Below are positions 43,926 through 53,277 of a stretch of DNA of 64,000 bases, piece by piece. Position 1 is the stretch's first letter. Each line of letters begins with the position of its first letter. A program made the position numbers and the translations under genes. The notes beneath the pieces are model-generated. The model ran no database searches. It had not been told where the DNA came from and saw nothing but the letters and a program-made list of their open reading frames with translations. Origin of the DNA: Bacteroidetes bacterium UBA1935 (lineage in GTDB: Bacteria; Bacteroidota; Bacteroidia; Chitinophagales; Chitinophagaceae); assembly GCA_002337045.1 (NCBI GenBank), contig DDFF01000003.1, positions 372,001 to 436,000 on the forward strand, in the 5' to 3' direction.

Positions 43926-44417
43926 TTATAAAAATCGTTTCAATTGCTCAATATCAATCATGTCCTTAGCCCTCCCTGTAGCATGTTTATTATTTATCAG
44001 ATCCTGTAATCCAATAACAAACAGATCTTTTCCAATCACGTTGCAAATCTTCTTTTGTGTATAGCAATCTGCAAAACGAGGTAAGCCCGGCATTACGGGA
44101 ATAAAATCTAATGTATAGTTTTCAAAATCAAGCTTGAAGTAAGAACGCTTGGGTTCGGGCGTGGTTTCTTCTTTATGTTCTGTCATATCCTTGCCCATAC
44201 CTTCTATGGCATTTAGCAGCTTCCAATAATTATCGTATGTAGGACTGTACCATATATCTATATCAGGTTTAGGCAATGGTTCTCCGTTATCATCAACAGT
44301 TATACGCTCGTATCCATGTATTCCAACGGCAATACCACCCACTATCATATACGCAACACCATACCTGTGCAAAGCATCGTGTACAGTTATTAGGATATGT
44401 GTTAATTCAGGAGGCAT
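43926..44417 (-). CDS. Nucleotidyltransferase-fold protein (MNT/AbiEii-like)
   Basis: 163 aa, cytoplasmic. Signature of the minimal nucleotidyltransferase fold: YMIVGGIAVGIHGYERIT (residues 23-40), with GG at 27-28, then PDIDIWYSP (51-59) carrying the paired acidic residues. A later LDFIP motif may supply the third acidic position. It ends with a helical DLINNKHATGRAKDMIDIEQ segment common in AbiEii-like proteins. Such proteins can be antitoxin or toxin partners that transfer nucleotides. No HEPN or other partner is beside it. It overlaps the upstream lipoprotein gene by one base (stop and start share an A), so the two are translationally coupled. Confidence 0.75.
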   Translation of the reverse strand: MPPELTHILITVHDALHRYGVAYMIVGGIAVGIHGYERITVDDNGEPLPKPDIDIWYSPTYDNYWKLLNAIEGMGKDMTEHKEETTPEPKRSYFKLDFENYTLDFIPVMPGLPRFADCYTQKKICNVIGKDLFVIGLQDLINNKHATGRAKDMIDIEQLKRFL

Positions 44418-45649
44418 TATTTATCACGTTCTGAAAACTTATAAGGCTTAGTACTGTAGTGTTCATATATCTTAATACTATCCTCTTTAAGCAATATAAA
44501 ACCCGCTTGTGTTATTTGTTCTCCATAACCTTGACCAGCTCCCTGCCAACAGGTTTCATTAAATCCTAATATCGTATTCTTACCTGCAATAAGTTTAATC
44601 TTTCGACCATTATACTTCCCAATACGTCTATCCATTTTAGGCATTACTTGCAAAACCCTGAAACTATCAGTTATATCAACATACAGAAACGTGGAATCTG
44701 TAGAACATAATGAATACAGTTTGTAGTTTTTAATAAATGAGCTGAGCGTAGAGGTATCTCTGCTAAAAAAGTAATTATCAATTTTGTGTTGCTTATCCCA
44801 TGCATTGCGTTGCGCAGAATTAAACCCCCAATAAATACTATCGCCTGAACTGCAATTGCAGCACACACCTTTTTCTGTTTGTATTGGCAATTCATATGGG
44901 AACAACAGCTTAGGATCATGCACCCTTGTTTGCTTTGTCATTCTGTATGCTTCGTGTTGAATGAGATAATATGCGCCTCTTAGCTTAAAAACTTCTTCCG
45001 AATAGGCAGGTATCGCGTAAATACGATGAGTACGTCTATCGACAAAAAAAGTTCTTCCCCCAAACTCGCCCATACTACAAGCATAGATATCATAAAGAGA
45101 ATCAGCATATACTTTGTCAAAGGGCAATACCCGTATTTTCAGGCGTTTTGATATTTCCTTTTCAGATAACAGATTAGGAGAATAGTTATTAATATCAAAA
45201 TACTTACTGTCTCCAAACTTAGGCTTTGAATAAAAATAGGATGAGTCTGCGGTACCAATACCTACACCAACAACTCCCACCTTTTTCAATGCAGCTTCTA
45301 CTTGGATATTCCTCACAAGATTGCTATCAAAAACAAGAACGCCATCCTTCACCTGCAACAAAAAATCTTTCTTGTAGATATTCAATCCTTCTATCTTTCC
45401 ACCTATCACACTATTTACATTGTCTTCCAATGCTTTTACACGGTTCATGTTTTCATCCATCACAACTACCGTTTTGTCTTCTAACAGTGCTAATACGTAA
45501 GTACCGTTGGTAACAGCATCTTCCAGTTTACCATCAATTTTCAGGTCTGTATATCCTATTTTATATATAGGTTCATTATTAGTATTATTCTTTGCATGCC
45601 TGCAGCCAAGCAGCAATAATGATAGTATGAAAAGACAGGTATATTTCAT
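44417..45649 (-). CDS. Putative lipoprotein, unknown function
   Basis: 410 aa from ATG 45649; the longer frame from 45766 is rejected because it hides the signal. The lipoprotein signal is LSLLLLGC with Cys at 16. The mature protein is mainly beta, with repeats of the kind VLALLEDKTVVVMDENMNRV and DFLLQVKDGVLVFDSNLVRN, suggestive of a beta-propeller. A Cys pair in GVCCNCSSG may bind a metal or form a disulfide. No family recognised. It is the first gene of a two-gene unit with the nucleotidyltransferase-fold protein, an odd pairing of a lipoprotein with a cytoplasmic enzyme. Confidence 0.6.
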   Translation of the reverse strand: MKYTCLFILSLLLLGCRHAKNNTNNEPIYKIGYTDLKIDGKLEDAVTNGTYVLALLEDKTVVVMDENMNRVKALEDNVNSVIGGKIEGLNIYKKDFLLQVKDGVLVFDSNLVRNIQVEAALKKVGVVGVGIGTADSSYFYSKPKFGDSKYFDINNYSPNLLSEKEISKRLKIRVLPFDKVYADSLYDIYACSMGEFGGRTFFVDRRTHRIYAIPAYSEEVFKLRGAYYLIQHEAYRMTKQTRVHDPKLLFPYELPIQTEKGVCCNCSSGDSIYWGFNSAQRNAWDKQHKIDNYFFSRDTSTLSSFIKNYKLYSLCSTDSTFLYVDITDSFRVLQVMPKMDRRIGKYNGRKIKLIAGKNTILGFNETCWQGAGQGYGEQITQAGFILLKEDSIKIYEHYSTKPYKFSERDK

Positions 45650-45733
45650 TTCTCGGGTTGTGAAAACAATATACAGTAATAACGCATCACATTCCACAAA
45701 ATTATATACGCTACCCCCGCTAACGTTTGGGTT

Positions 45734-45741
45734 TAACTTTG
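45734..45741 (+). promoter_or_regulatory. -7 element TAACTTTG of the sigma-factor operon
   Basis: Exact TAnnTTTG match 59 bp before the GTG start of the ECF sigma gene. No TTTG at the expected -33 distance. Confidence 0.5.
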
Positions 45742-45800
45742 CGTCATAGTTAATATCGGGCGGCATAATTTGTGCTACCTTTTGCTATCTGAATGACAGT

Positions 45801-46385
45801 GTGACCGACCGCAATACAAACACCTCGGTTAATGGCAGCCAACCGCTGCAGGCCTCCGGCGAGCTACAGGCGCTGGTACGGGATTGTATTGCAGGCAACC
45901 GCCAGGCGCAAAAGAAGATGTACGATACCTATGCACCCGTGGTTTATGGCGTTATCCGCAGGTACCTCTACAATCCATCCGCCGCAGAAGAGGTACTGAA
46001 CGATACTTTTTACCGCGTATTCACCAAGCTGTCGCAATACAGTTTTACAGGCCCTATAGAGGGCTGGATGCGCCGCATAGCCATCAACCTGATAACAGAC
46101 CACCTGCGCAAGCATACCAAGTTTGAACAGGAGGTGCACCCCGAGCAGATGACAGAAACAGGCGTGGACGCAGATACTCAGATAGGCAAGCTCGCATACA
46201 AGGAACTTTTAGCGTTAATACATCAGCTGCCCGCTACGCAGCGCATGGTCTTCAACCTATATGTGTTTGAAGATATGCAGCACAAAGACATAGCGCAGCT
46301 GATACAGATATCAGAAAACAACAGCCGCTGGCACCTGAATGATGCCCGCAGGCGATTGAAAGAAAAAATAAACAACCATATGTAG
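45801..46385 (+). CDS. ECF-type RNA polymerase sigma factor
   Basis: 194 aa with sigma region 2 at about residues 35-100 (MYDTYAPVVYGVIRRYLYNP, AEEVLNDTFYRVF, GWMRRIAINLITDHLRK) and region 4 at about 130-190 (LLALIHQLPATQRMVFNLYV, HKDIAQLIQIS, NARRRL-like end). It recruits RNA polymerase to a specific promoter set. The start is probably GTG 45801, as no in-frame ATG occurs before residue 40. The next gene starts 8 bp after the stop and encodes a membrane-spanning protein that could serve as its anti-sigma factor. Targets are unknown. Confidence 0.9.
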   Translation: MTDRNTNTSVNGSQPLQASGELQALVRDCIAGNRQAQKKMYDTYAPVVYGVIRRYLYNPSAAEEVLNDTFYRVFTKLSQYSFTGPIEGWMRRIAINLITDHLRKHTKFEQEVHPEQMTETGVDADTQIGKLAYKELLALIHQLPATQRMVFNLYVFEDMQHKDIAQLIQISENNSRWHLNDARRRLKEKINNHM

Positions 46386-46393
46386 CAGGCATT

Positions 46394-48148
46394 ATGGAAG
46401 AACGTAACAAACATATCGACGACCTGTTTCGCGACGAGCTGGGAGGCTACCGGGAGGTACCCGACCCGCGCGTATGGTCGGCCCTGGAGCAGCGGCTCGA
46501 CGGGGGGCGAAACAAAAAACGCATCATCATCTGGTGGGTTTCGGGGCTGGCATTGCTATTGGCAATAGCCGGCAGCCTTATTATGGGCAATGTATTGCCG
46601 GGCTTTAAAACACCCGCAACGGTTGCAGACGTAAAACCAAATGCACCGGAAGTGCAAGCAGCACCAACTGCACACAGCACCGTACCAACTCCTGCTGCCA
46701 CACCTGCTACGGTGGCCGCTACTGTTGCCACGCCTGTGCCTGCCACTACCATATTGCCAAAAGGCAAAACACCCGAAAAGCAAACACGCACCCTGCAAAA
46801 CAACCGCACACTGGCTGCCGCGCCGCAACAACCTGCTACTGTTGGCGCTAAACCAGCCGTTGCCATTGCACAGCAACCAATCAGCACAGGCGATGTACCT
46901 GCACAGCAGGCTACTGCCACTATACCAACACAGCAAAACACAAGCGCACCACAACCCGCCATTGCAGATGCCACACCTGCGGCTATAACCCCTGCACATA
47001 GCACAGCCCCTGTACCCGCATCTGCAAACAGGCTGACGCGCGAAATGGTTGACGAAATGCCGCTGCCACTGGCAGGCGCACCAAAGGCAAAACCGATGGT
47101 ACCGCAAACAGACATCAGCCAATACGAACCATTGATAACCCGCAGCAAAAAAAGCAGCAGCAATATGATAGCTGCCGCAGGCAAACAGATAGCCGTACCT
47201 GTTGCCAATGCTGCACCACAAGCCGAAACCCTTGGCACACCTGCACCACAGGCTACTACACCAAACAGCAATGAAGCCACAAGCAGCCCTGCACCATCGG
47301 CAACACCACCTGCCACACCTGCAGACACCGCAGTAGCAAACACCAAGCCACGCAACCCTATCAAATGGGACTATGGCGTGAAGACGGGCTATGACATCAG
47401 CCTGAATAAATACAGTGCCGGCAATGCACTGGTGGGCGCATACCTGCAGGCATACATCAGCAAGCGCCTGTCTGTAATAGTGCAGCCTACGCTGAAGTAT
47501 ACCAACATGAAACGCACTACGCTGGATGGTGCCGCATCGTACTACGAAATAAAAAACAGCAGCGTAACGGCCTTGCACATCATCACCCCGGAAGGTGCAG
47601 ACCCGCAGGGCAGCCCTGTGTACAACATCATCCGCAGGTATTTCTATGCACAGCAATACGATAGTGTAGTGGTAACAAGAACCATCAAACCAAAACAATA
47701 TGCCGAGTTTGAACTGCCGCTGCTGTTGCAATACAGGCTCACCAAAGCACTGAGCATATCGGGCGGTGTATCTGCCAACTTCAGCAGGCTGGTACAGGCC
47801 GAGCGCGAGGAAAGCCGATTTAAAGGGCTGATGCGATACGACACTGCTGTATTTGCCAAAGTAAATGAAAGCAGCCCTGCACCCGCTATACCTGCTATAG
47901 ATACCCGCATCAAGTATAACTACAGCCCGTATGCCGATTATCTGGCGCAGCAAAAAGAAGCCCCGGTAAACAATGTACGCTTCAACTACATGCTGGGCAT
48001 CAACTATGCCCTGCGCAACGGCCTGTCTTTCGATTTGCTGATGCTGTCTATACTAGGAAATGCCAATTACATAAACGACAACGACATTAAGAAAATATAC
48101 AAGACACCGTACATTCGTATAGGTGTTACGTACAAGCTGAGCAAATAA
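46394..48148 (+). CDS. Inner-membrane / linker / outer-membrane barrel protein, possible anti-sigma partner
   Basis: 584 aa. There is a short cytoplasmic head (1-43; HIDDLFRDELGGYREVPDPR and VWSALEQRLDG). One membrane helix follows (about 44-64), then about 240 residues rich in Pro, Ala and Thr (70-310). The C-terminal 260 residues have the strands of an outer-membrane barrel (KWDYGVKTGYDISLNKYSAG, YMLGINYALRNGLSFDLLML, YIRIGVTYKLSK). Without a cleavable signal, the protein would be anchored in the inner membrane and reach a barrel in the outer membrane. Genes of this shape beside ECF sigma factors are seen in Bacteroidota; binding of the sigma factor by the cytoplasmic head is my inference. 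Confidence 0.75.
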   Translation: MEERNKHIDDLFRDELGGYREVPDPRVWSALEQRLDGGRNKKRIIIWWVSGLALLLAIAGSLIMGNVLPGFKTPATVADVKPNAPEVQAAPTAHSTVPTPAATPATVAATVATPVPATTILPKGKTPEKQTRTLQNNRTLAAAPQQPATVGAKPAVAIAQQPISTGDVPAQQATATIPTQQNTSAPQPAIADATPAAITPAHSTAPVPASANRLTREMVDEMPLPLAGAPKAKPMVPQTDISQYEPLITRSKKSSSNMIAAAGKQIAVPVANAAPQAETLGTPAPQATTPNSNEATSSPAPSATPPATPADTAVANTKPRNPIKWDYGVKTGYDISLNKYSAGNALVGAYLQAYISKRLSVIVQPTLKYTNMKRTTLDGAASYYEIKNSSVTALHIITPEGADPQGSPVYNIIRRYFYAQQYDSVVVTRTIKPKQYAEFELPLLLQYRLTKALSISGGVSANFSRLVQAEREESRFKGLMRYDTAVFAKVNESSPAPAIPAIDTRIKYNYSPYADYLAQQKEAPVNNVRFNYMLGINYALRNGLSFDLLMLSILGNANYINDNDIKKIYKTPYIRIGVTYKLSK

Positions 48149-48181
48149 CGCATGTCTATATAACCAAGAAAAAAGTGCAGT

Positions 48182-49447
48182 ATGAATAAGTTTTTGTTAT
48201 TAATCTTTTTACTGATGGCGGGCAGCATTGCCCGTGCACAGTATACGGTTACCGGTACGGTACGCAATGCATCTGGCACACCACTTGCCAACAGGCAGGT
48301 ATATGTGCGTGCAGACAGCGCGGTGAACCCCAATTGGTTTCCTACCTTCTATCTGCAAGACTCTACCGATGTAAATGGTGTGTATACTGTAACAATGCCC
48401 ACAGCCGTAATCAGCGGTATGCAGGTAGTGGTAAGCACGGTCAACTGCAACAGCGTTACCCTTACCAAAACCTATGTATACAACGGCAGCAATATTACAT
48501 CAAACTTCACTATCTGCACTACTCCGGCACCTACCATTACCGGGCAGGTATCTATGGGTAGTGGCAGCCAGCGCGCACCAAATGCCAAGCTGCAGCTCAT
48601 TACCAAGTATCTGGATACAGTGATAGGCAGCACATCGTACTACAAACTGCAGCCGATAGATAGTGTGGTAGCCAGCAGCAACGGCAATTTTGCCTTCAGC
48701 TATCCGCTAAACACCAGTGCCGATTTGGTGCTGCGCGCATCTTTCCAGCCTTTTTCGGGCTTCTACAGCAAGTTTGCACCTACGTACTACAATAATGTAA
48801 GCTACTGGGCCGATGCTACCCCCCTTCCGGCAAATACATCATCTGCACCAAGCATCATCATGAAGCCGCTAACCAATCCTGGTGGCAGTGGCAGTGTGAG
48901 TGGCTTTGTAGTGGTGGGCGCAGGCAAAACCACTGCCGTTGGCGACCCTGTACCCAACCGCCTGATACTGCTGGCAGATACGAACGATAATGTTATTGGC
49001 TATACCTACAGTGCCAACGATGGTACGTTTGGCTTTTATGGTGTGCCATATGGCCAGTACAAAATATTTGGCGATGTACTGAGCAAAACCAGTCAGCCAC
49101 TCTACTTCTCGCTATCGGTAAGCAATCCTACTGCTGCGTTCATAACGTTTGAAGACAAGCTGCGCACCTTCAACCCCAAAATGCCGCCAACAGCTATTGC
49201 CAATGCATATATACCTGCTGTAAGCATAGCGCCCAACCCTGCTAAAGACAAGCTTATCATCAGCAGCATAGGCAATGATGGCACTGCAGCCATCTACGAT
49301 ATGGCCGGCCGTATGGCTATAGACAATATACAGTTGCGTGCAGGCTATATCAACGAGGTAAACATCAGCACACTACCGCAGGGATATTATATACTGCAGG
49401 TAGCTACAGACAAAGGCCGCGAACCATTTAAGTTTATAAAAGAATAA
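48182..49447 (+). CDS. Secreted T9SS protein with carboxypeptidase-regulatory-like domains, copy 1
   Basis: 421 aa. The signal peptide ends GSIARAQ (about 20). It starts with YTVTGTVRNASGTPLANRQV, a carboxypeptidase-regulatory-like (Ig-like) fold, followed by similar segments (TITGQVSMGSGSQRAPNAKL; SGFVVVGAGKTTAVGDPVPN). It ends in a type A T9SS signal (IAPNPAKDKLIISS...YYILQVATDKG...FIKE). It lies 33 bp after the barrel protein and may be part of the sigma operon. Surface role unknown. Paralogue of 49649. Confidence 0.75.
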   Translation: MNKFLLLIFLLMAGSIARAQYTVTGTVRNASGTPLANRQVYVRADSAVNPNWFPTFYLQDSTDVNGVYTVTMPTAVISGMQVVVSTVNCNSVTLTKTYVYNGSNITSNFTICTTPAPTITGQVSMGSGSQRAPNAKLQLITKYLDTVIGSTSYYKLQPIDSVVASSNGNFAFSYPLNTSADLVLRASFQPFSGFYSKFAPTYYNNVSYWADATPLPANTSSAPSIIMKPLTNPGGSGSVSGFVVVGAGKTTAVGDPVPNRLILLADTNDNVIGYTYSANDGTFGFYGVPYGQYKIFGDVLSKTSQPLYFSLSVSNPTAAFITFEDKLRTFNPKMPPTAIANAYIPAVSIAPNPAKDKLIISSIGNDGTAAIYDMAGRMAIDNIQLRAGYINEVNISTLPQGYYILQVATDKGREPFKFIKE

Positions 49448-49474
49448 TACCCCCCAATACCCCAATTTTCATTA

Positions 49475-49508
49475 ACCCCCGGACAATAAACCCGGGGGTA
49501 TTTTTTTT
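49475..49508 (+). terminator. Terminator after T9SS copy 1
   Basis: 8-bp stem ACCCCCGG / CCGGGGGT (49475-49482 and 49492-49499) followed by a long T run. Confidence 0.85.
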
Positions 49509-49648
49509 ATCTTGGCACTGCTACAGGAAAACCTGCTTTTTTTCTAAAAAAACTTTCGCGGCTACTAACATAACAACCCTGTGCAGCGTCATGTTAATAG
49601 AAGGCCTTAAAACAATAACCTTTAAAAAACTTCAAAAACACAATTAAT

Positions 49649-50941
49649 ATGAGAAAGAACCTACTTTTTATCATGGCGATGATGCTCTCTGTAGTATCAT
49701 ATGCTCAGTACACATTCAGCGGCACGGTGCTTACAACGGGTGGCGCACCTGTTGCAGGGCAAACCGTATATGTAACAACAGATAGCAGCATAGCGTGGAA
49801 TCCTGCAACACATGGCCCATACATTTGGCGCTCTGCAGTTACCAACGGTTCGGGCGCATATTCTGTAACACTCCCATCAACTACCAATCCTGGCCACCCT
49901 ATCTGGGCATACACTGCCAATTGCAGCACCGGCACACCACTCACATTATCAAGCTATCATACCTACGCTGGTGTAAACATAACTTCAAACTTCACAAAAT
50001 GCGTACCGCCACCACCCGCAGCACTTAGCGGCACAGTAACACTGGGTACAGGTACTACACCTGCAGTTGGTGCTAAAGTAATGCTGATACGCAAACATCC
50101 GGATTCTATACAAATAGGCACTACATGGTTCTTTACATGGACCCTGACTGCACAAGACAGCGCTATCACAAACAGCACAGGCGGCTACTCATTCACACTG
50201 CCTAGCCCACGCTACGATTCGCTGCTGGTAAAAGCATTCCTGCTGCCTTCTCACGCAAGCTATAGCAGCTACCTGCCTACCTACTACAGCTCTTCACTGG
50301 TATGGAACAGCGCTACTGCTATCGCACCAACAGTTACAACATCTGTAACAGCAAACATTGCACTGATAGGTGGTACAAACCCTGGTGGTGCAGGCTTTAT
50401 AGCAGGTAGCGTACTGATGGGCGCAAACAAAACAACTGCTGTTGGCGATCCTGTCCCTAACCGTCTGATCATCCTGACAGATGCTGCAAACAATGCAATT
50501 GCTTACACGTATTCAGACAATCTGGGCAAATTCAGCTTCCCTAGCCTGCCTTATGGCAACTACAAAATATTCGGCGATGTAGTAGGTAAAACAAGCACTC
50601 CGCTGAATCTGTCTATCAGCACAAGCTCACCATCTTTTACTTCTATCTTATTCGAAGAAAAAGCACTGACATTCAACGCAAAAACCACAACAAGCGTATC
50701 GAATGTACTGGGCCAGCAACATGGCATCTATCCAAACCCTGCTAAAGATGCAATCACTATCACAGGCCTTACATCTGATGCTACTGTTACTATCTACGAT
50801 ATGACAGGCCGCACACTGGTACAACAAGCTGTAAACGCCGGCAACAACAATGTAAACATTGCTACACTGGCTACCGGCAACTATGTACTGAAACTGGCTG
50901 CTGAACAAGCAACTACAACTATCAAACTGACTAAAGAATAA
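49649..50941 (+). CDS. Secreted T9SS protein with carboxypeptidase-regulatory-like domains, copy 2
   Basis: 430 aa. The signal peptide ends VVSYAQ (about 19). The architecture is the same as in 48182: YTFSGTVLTTGGAPVAGQTV at the start, the shared GANKTTAVGDPVPNRLIILT segment (about 252-271), then a type A signal (IYPNPAKDAITITG...NYVLKLAAEQA...LTKE). It is clearly a tandem paralogue of the upstream gene but in its own unit, bounded by terminators on both sides. Secreted or surface-attached; ligand unknown. Confidence 0.75.
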   Translation: MRKNLLFIMAMMLSVVSYAQYTFSGTVLTTGGAPVAGQTVYVTTDSSIAWNPATHGPYIWRSAVTNGSGAYSVTLPSTTNPGHPIWAYTANCSTGTPLTLSSYHTYAGVNITSNFTKCVPPPPAALSGTVTLGTGTTPAVGAKVMLIRKHPDSIQIGTTWFFTWTLTAQDSAITNSTGGYSFTLPSPRYDSLLVKAFLLPSHASYSSYLPTYYSSSLVWNSATAIAPTVTTSVTANIALIGGTNPGGAGFIAGSVLMGANKTTAVGDPVPNRLIILTDAANNAIAYTYSDNLGKFSFPSLPYGNYKIFGDVVGKTSTPLNLSISTSSPSFTSILFEEKALTFNAKTTTSVSNVLGQQHGIYPNPAKDAITITGLTSDATVTIYDMTGRTLVQQAVNAGNNNVNIATLATGNYVLKLAAEQATTTIKLTKE

Positions 50942-50983
50942 TCTGAAGAAGCGGTTTAGTTTTTCATAGTACCACTGTAACAA

Positions 50984-51012
50984 ATCCCTCGCATTTCGCG
51001 GGGGATTTTTAT
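50984..51012 (+). terminator. Terminator after T9SS copy 2
   Basis: ATCCCTCGC / GCGGGGGAT stem with one G-T pair (50984-50992 and 50998-51006) followed by T5. Confidence 0.85.
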
Positions 51013-51092
51013 TTAGGGTAAATTTTAACATCCATATTCCAACACGGTTCGTTAATTTCATAGTCTTACAATAAAAAGGACTTTCAACCATT

Positions 51093-51521
51093 ATGATAAA
51101 AAGACTCATGCTGGCAATACCGCTGATGATGGCAGTACAAACCTACGCCGGCGACAAACAAGCTACAGGCATACAGTTTCAGGAACTGAGCCTGAAAGAC
51201 GCTATGGCAAAAGCCAAGAAAGAACACAAGCTGATATTTATAGATGTATACACCACATGGTGCGGCCCGTGCAAACTGCTGAAGAAAAATACTTTTCCTG
51301 ATAAAAACCTTGGCACGTACTACAACAAAAACTTCATAAACATAGCCGCAGATGCAGAACAGGGCGAATGGGTAAAATTTGCCGAAGACCGTGGCGTGCA
51401 GGGCTACCCTTGTATGATGATATTGGATGCTGAAGGCAAAGAAATAGGCCGCACGATGGGCTACATGCCTGCAGAACCATTGCTGAAGTTTGGCGCAGAT
51501 ACCAAAGCAAAAGCTAAATAA
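51093..51521 (+). CDS. Periplasmic thioredoxin-like protein
   Basis: 142 aa. The signal peptide ends VQTYAG (about 20). The thioredoxin fold shows the active site TTWCGPCKLL with Cys 57 and Cys 60, and the cis-proline loop GYPCMM (Pro 106). An extra Cys directly after the cis-proline is less usual. It would catalyse thiol-disulfide exchange in the periplasm, probably supporting folding of secreted Cys-containing proteins. Single-gene unit. A good match to the thioredoxin_7/DsbD-gamma-like small proteins; the physiological substrate is unknown. Confidence 0.88.
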   Translation: MIKRLMLAIPLMMAVQTYAGDKQATGIQFQELSLKDAMAKAKKEHKLIFIDVYTTWCGPCKLLKKNTFPDKNLGTYYNKNFINIAADAEQGEWVKFAEDRGVQGYPCMMILDAEGKEIGRTMGYMPAEPLLKFGADTKAKAK

Positions 51522-51552
51522 AGACTTTACAATTTTCAGATGTTTTAATGAG

Positions 51553-51576
51553 AGCCCCGCTAGTGCGGGGCTTTTG
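51553..51576 (+). terminator. Terminator before the ELWxxDGT array
   Basis: 8-bp stem AGCCCCGC / GCGGGGCT (51553-51560 and 51565-51572) with a 4-base loop; its T run is directly followed by the next promoter. Confidence 0.85.
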
Positions 51577-51577
51577 T

Positions 51578-51585
51578 TATATTTG
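51578..51585 (+). promoter_or_regulatory. -7 element TATATTTG of ELWxxDGT gene 1
   Basis: Exact TAnnTTTG match, 20 bp before the GTG start and immediately after the terminator T run. Confidence 0.6.
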
Positions 51586-51605
51586 AGATACTAAAATAAT
51601 ACTCT

Positions 51606-53216
51606 GTGAAAAAACCTATCCTTTTTGCACTGGCAATTCTATGTCAAGCGCATCTGTCATTTGCACAAAAAATATTTGCTTTTACCGATTTTGACTTGAA
51701 CCCGGGCACTGGCAATTCTTACATGACAAAATTTACCGCTTGCAACGGAAAAGTATATTTCAACAATACCCTCCCATGGGGAAACAATACCATAAAAATA
51801 ACAGACGGCACAAAAGCAGGCACGTATGATTTGAAAGACAATAACGGCAATTATGTTCCGCATGCGCGTACACATGCCGCTGTTGGCACAAAACTATTTA
51901 TATGCGCATCAAATGCACTTTGGGTAACGGATGGCACACAAGCAGGCACATCCCGACTGAAAGCTTTTAATACATTTTTAGGTAGCATGAAGGGCTATAA
52001 CAGTAAGCTGTACTTTGCTGCAGACGATGGCACCAACGGGACTGAGATATGGATATCAGACGGCACGGTGGCGGGCACACAGATGCTGAAAGATATTTTA
52101 TCGGGCGCAGACCATTCGTACCCTGATAATTTCGAACTGCTAAACGGCAAACTATACTTCAGTGCCAAAAGCGACACCGGCACTGTTGCCGTATGGGAAA
52201 CGGACGGCTCTAATGCGGGCACACAAATTATCAAAGACATTACAGACAACAGCAACAAACTTACAACGTCCAATTTTTCTGTATTAAACAACTTGTTGAT
52301 TTTTTGGGCTTTCAATTATCAGAATAGGACACAACAACTCTGGGTATGCGATGGCACCGCTGCAGGAACCAAATCTATAAAAAACAAGTGGCAACTAAAT
52401 TTGACCCCTTCTCCCTGGGGCGAGAATACAGCTGTATATAATGGCCGATTATACTTTAGCGGAAATGACAGTACATCGGGTATTGAGCTATGGGCTACAG
52501 ACGGCACAACTGCCGGGACACAGCTAATAAAAGACATTTATCCCGGGGCTAATTCATCCATACCACTATACCTGTGCGCAGCGGGTGGCAAATTGTATTT
52601 TTCTGCAGATAACGGAGTTGATGGTTCGGAGCTATGGGCTACAGACGGCACTACAACGGGGACATATATGGTCCAAAACATCAACAACATCTATGGTTCT
52701 GTACCACGGTATTTTACCAACTTTCATAACAGGCTGTTTTTTACCGCACAATCTTTTGATGGCAGAAACCTATATACTACAGACGGGACGGCTTCAGGCA
52801 CAAAAATAATAGCCCCGAAAACATGTACGGAAAAAAATCCATCGTCTTATGTAAATGAATTATTTGCATCAGACAGTGCGCTATACTTTCAAAGCAGTTA
52901 CTTCCCCAACATTTCTGGCGAAGACCTCTGGAGTATCAAAGACTCCATAGATGTAACATCTGCACCCAGCATCCTTACCAATAAAGAAACATCCCTCTAC
53001 CCCAACCCCGCACACCACAATTTTACAATAAAAACAACAACAGTATTTACAACAGGTAACGTAACGCTGACAGACGTAACAGGCCGTGTAGTAAAAACCG
53101 AAAAGCTGTATAACAACGAACAAACCATATCGCTGCAAGGCATAGCACCCGGCATATATATGGCACATGTATGGCTGGATGATAAACGAAGCACACAGAA
53201 ACTGATAGTAGACTAA
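51606..53216 (+). CDS. ELWxxDGT repeat T9SS protein 1
   Basis: 536 aa from GTG 51606; the alignment of KKPILF with the other copies supports this start. The signal peptide ends LSFAQ (about 20). Repeats of about 45-50 residues follow, with core ELWATDGTTAGTQLIKDI and YNGKLYFSA, a probable beta-propeller. It ends in a type A T9SS signal (LYPNPAHHNFTIKTTT...MAHVWLDDKRSTQKLIVD). First of eight tandem paralogues. Secreted and surface-attached by inference; ligand unknown. Confidence 0.82.
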   Translation: MKKPILFALAILCQAHLSFAQKIFAFTDFDLNPGTGNSYMTKFTACNGKVYFNNTLPWGNNTIKITDGTKAGTYDLKDNNGNYVPHARTHAAVGTKLFICASNALWVTDGTQAGTSRLKAFNTFLGSMKGYNSKLYFAADDGTNGTEIWISDGTVAGTQMLKDILSGADHSYPDNFELLNGKLYFSAKSDTGTVAVWETDGSNAGTQIIKDITDNSNKLTTSNFSVLNNLLIFWAFNYQNRTQQLWVCDGTAAGTKSIKNKWQLNLTPSPWGENTAVYNGRLYFSGNDSTSGIELWATDGTTAGTQLIKDIYPGANSSIPLYLCAAGGKLYFSADNGVDGSELWATDGTTTGTYMVQNINNIYGSVPRYFTNFHNRLFFTAQSFDGRNLYTTDGTASGTKIIAPKTCTEKNPSSYVNELFASDSALYFQSSYFPNISGEDLWSIKDSIDVTSAPSILTNKETSLYPNPAHHNFTIKTTTVFTTGNVTLTDVTGRVVKTEKLYNNEQTISLQGIAPGIYMAHVWLDDKRSTQKLIVD

Positions 53217-53224
53217 TACTAAAA

Positions 53225-53250
53225 AAGCCCTGCAACAAGCGGGGCTTTTG
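53225..53250 (+). terminator. Terminator between ELWxxDGT genes 1 and 2
   Basis: AAGCCCTGC / GCGGGGCTT stem with one G-T pair, followed by TTG. Confidence 0.8.
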
Positions 53251-53251
53251 T

Positions 53252-53259
53252 TATATTTG
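53252..53259 (+). promoter_or_regulatory. -7 element TATATTTG of ELWxxDGT gene 2
   Basis: Exact TAnnTTTG match, 18 bp before the ATG and 1 bp after the terminator. Confidence 0.6.
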
Positions 53260-53277
53260 AAATACTAAACAATCGTT

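Noticed and set aside
46447..47953. Two long minus-strand open frames opposite the barrel protein
   Set aside because: They mirror the Pro/Ala/Thr-rich linker and lack plausible starts, signals or domains; the plus-strand gene has clear domains.
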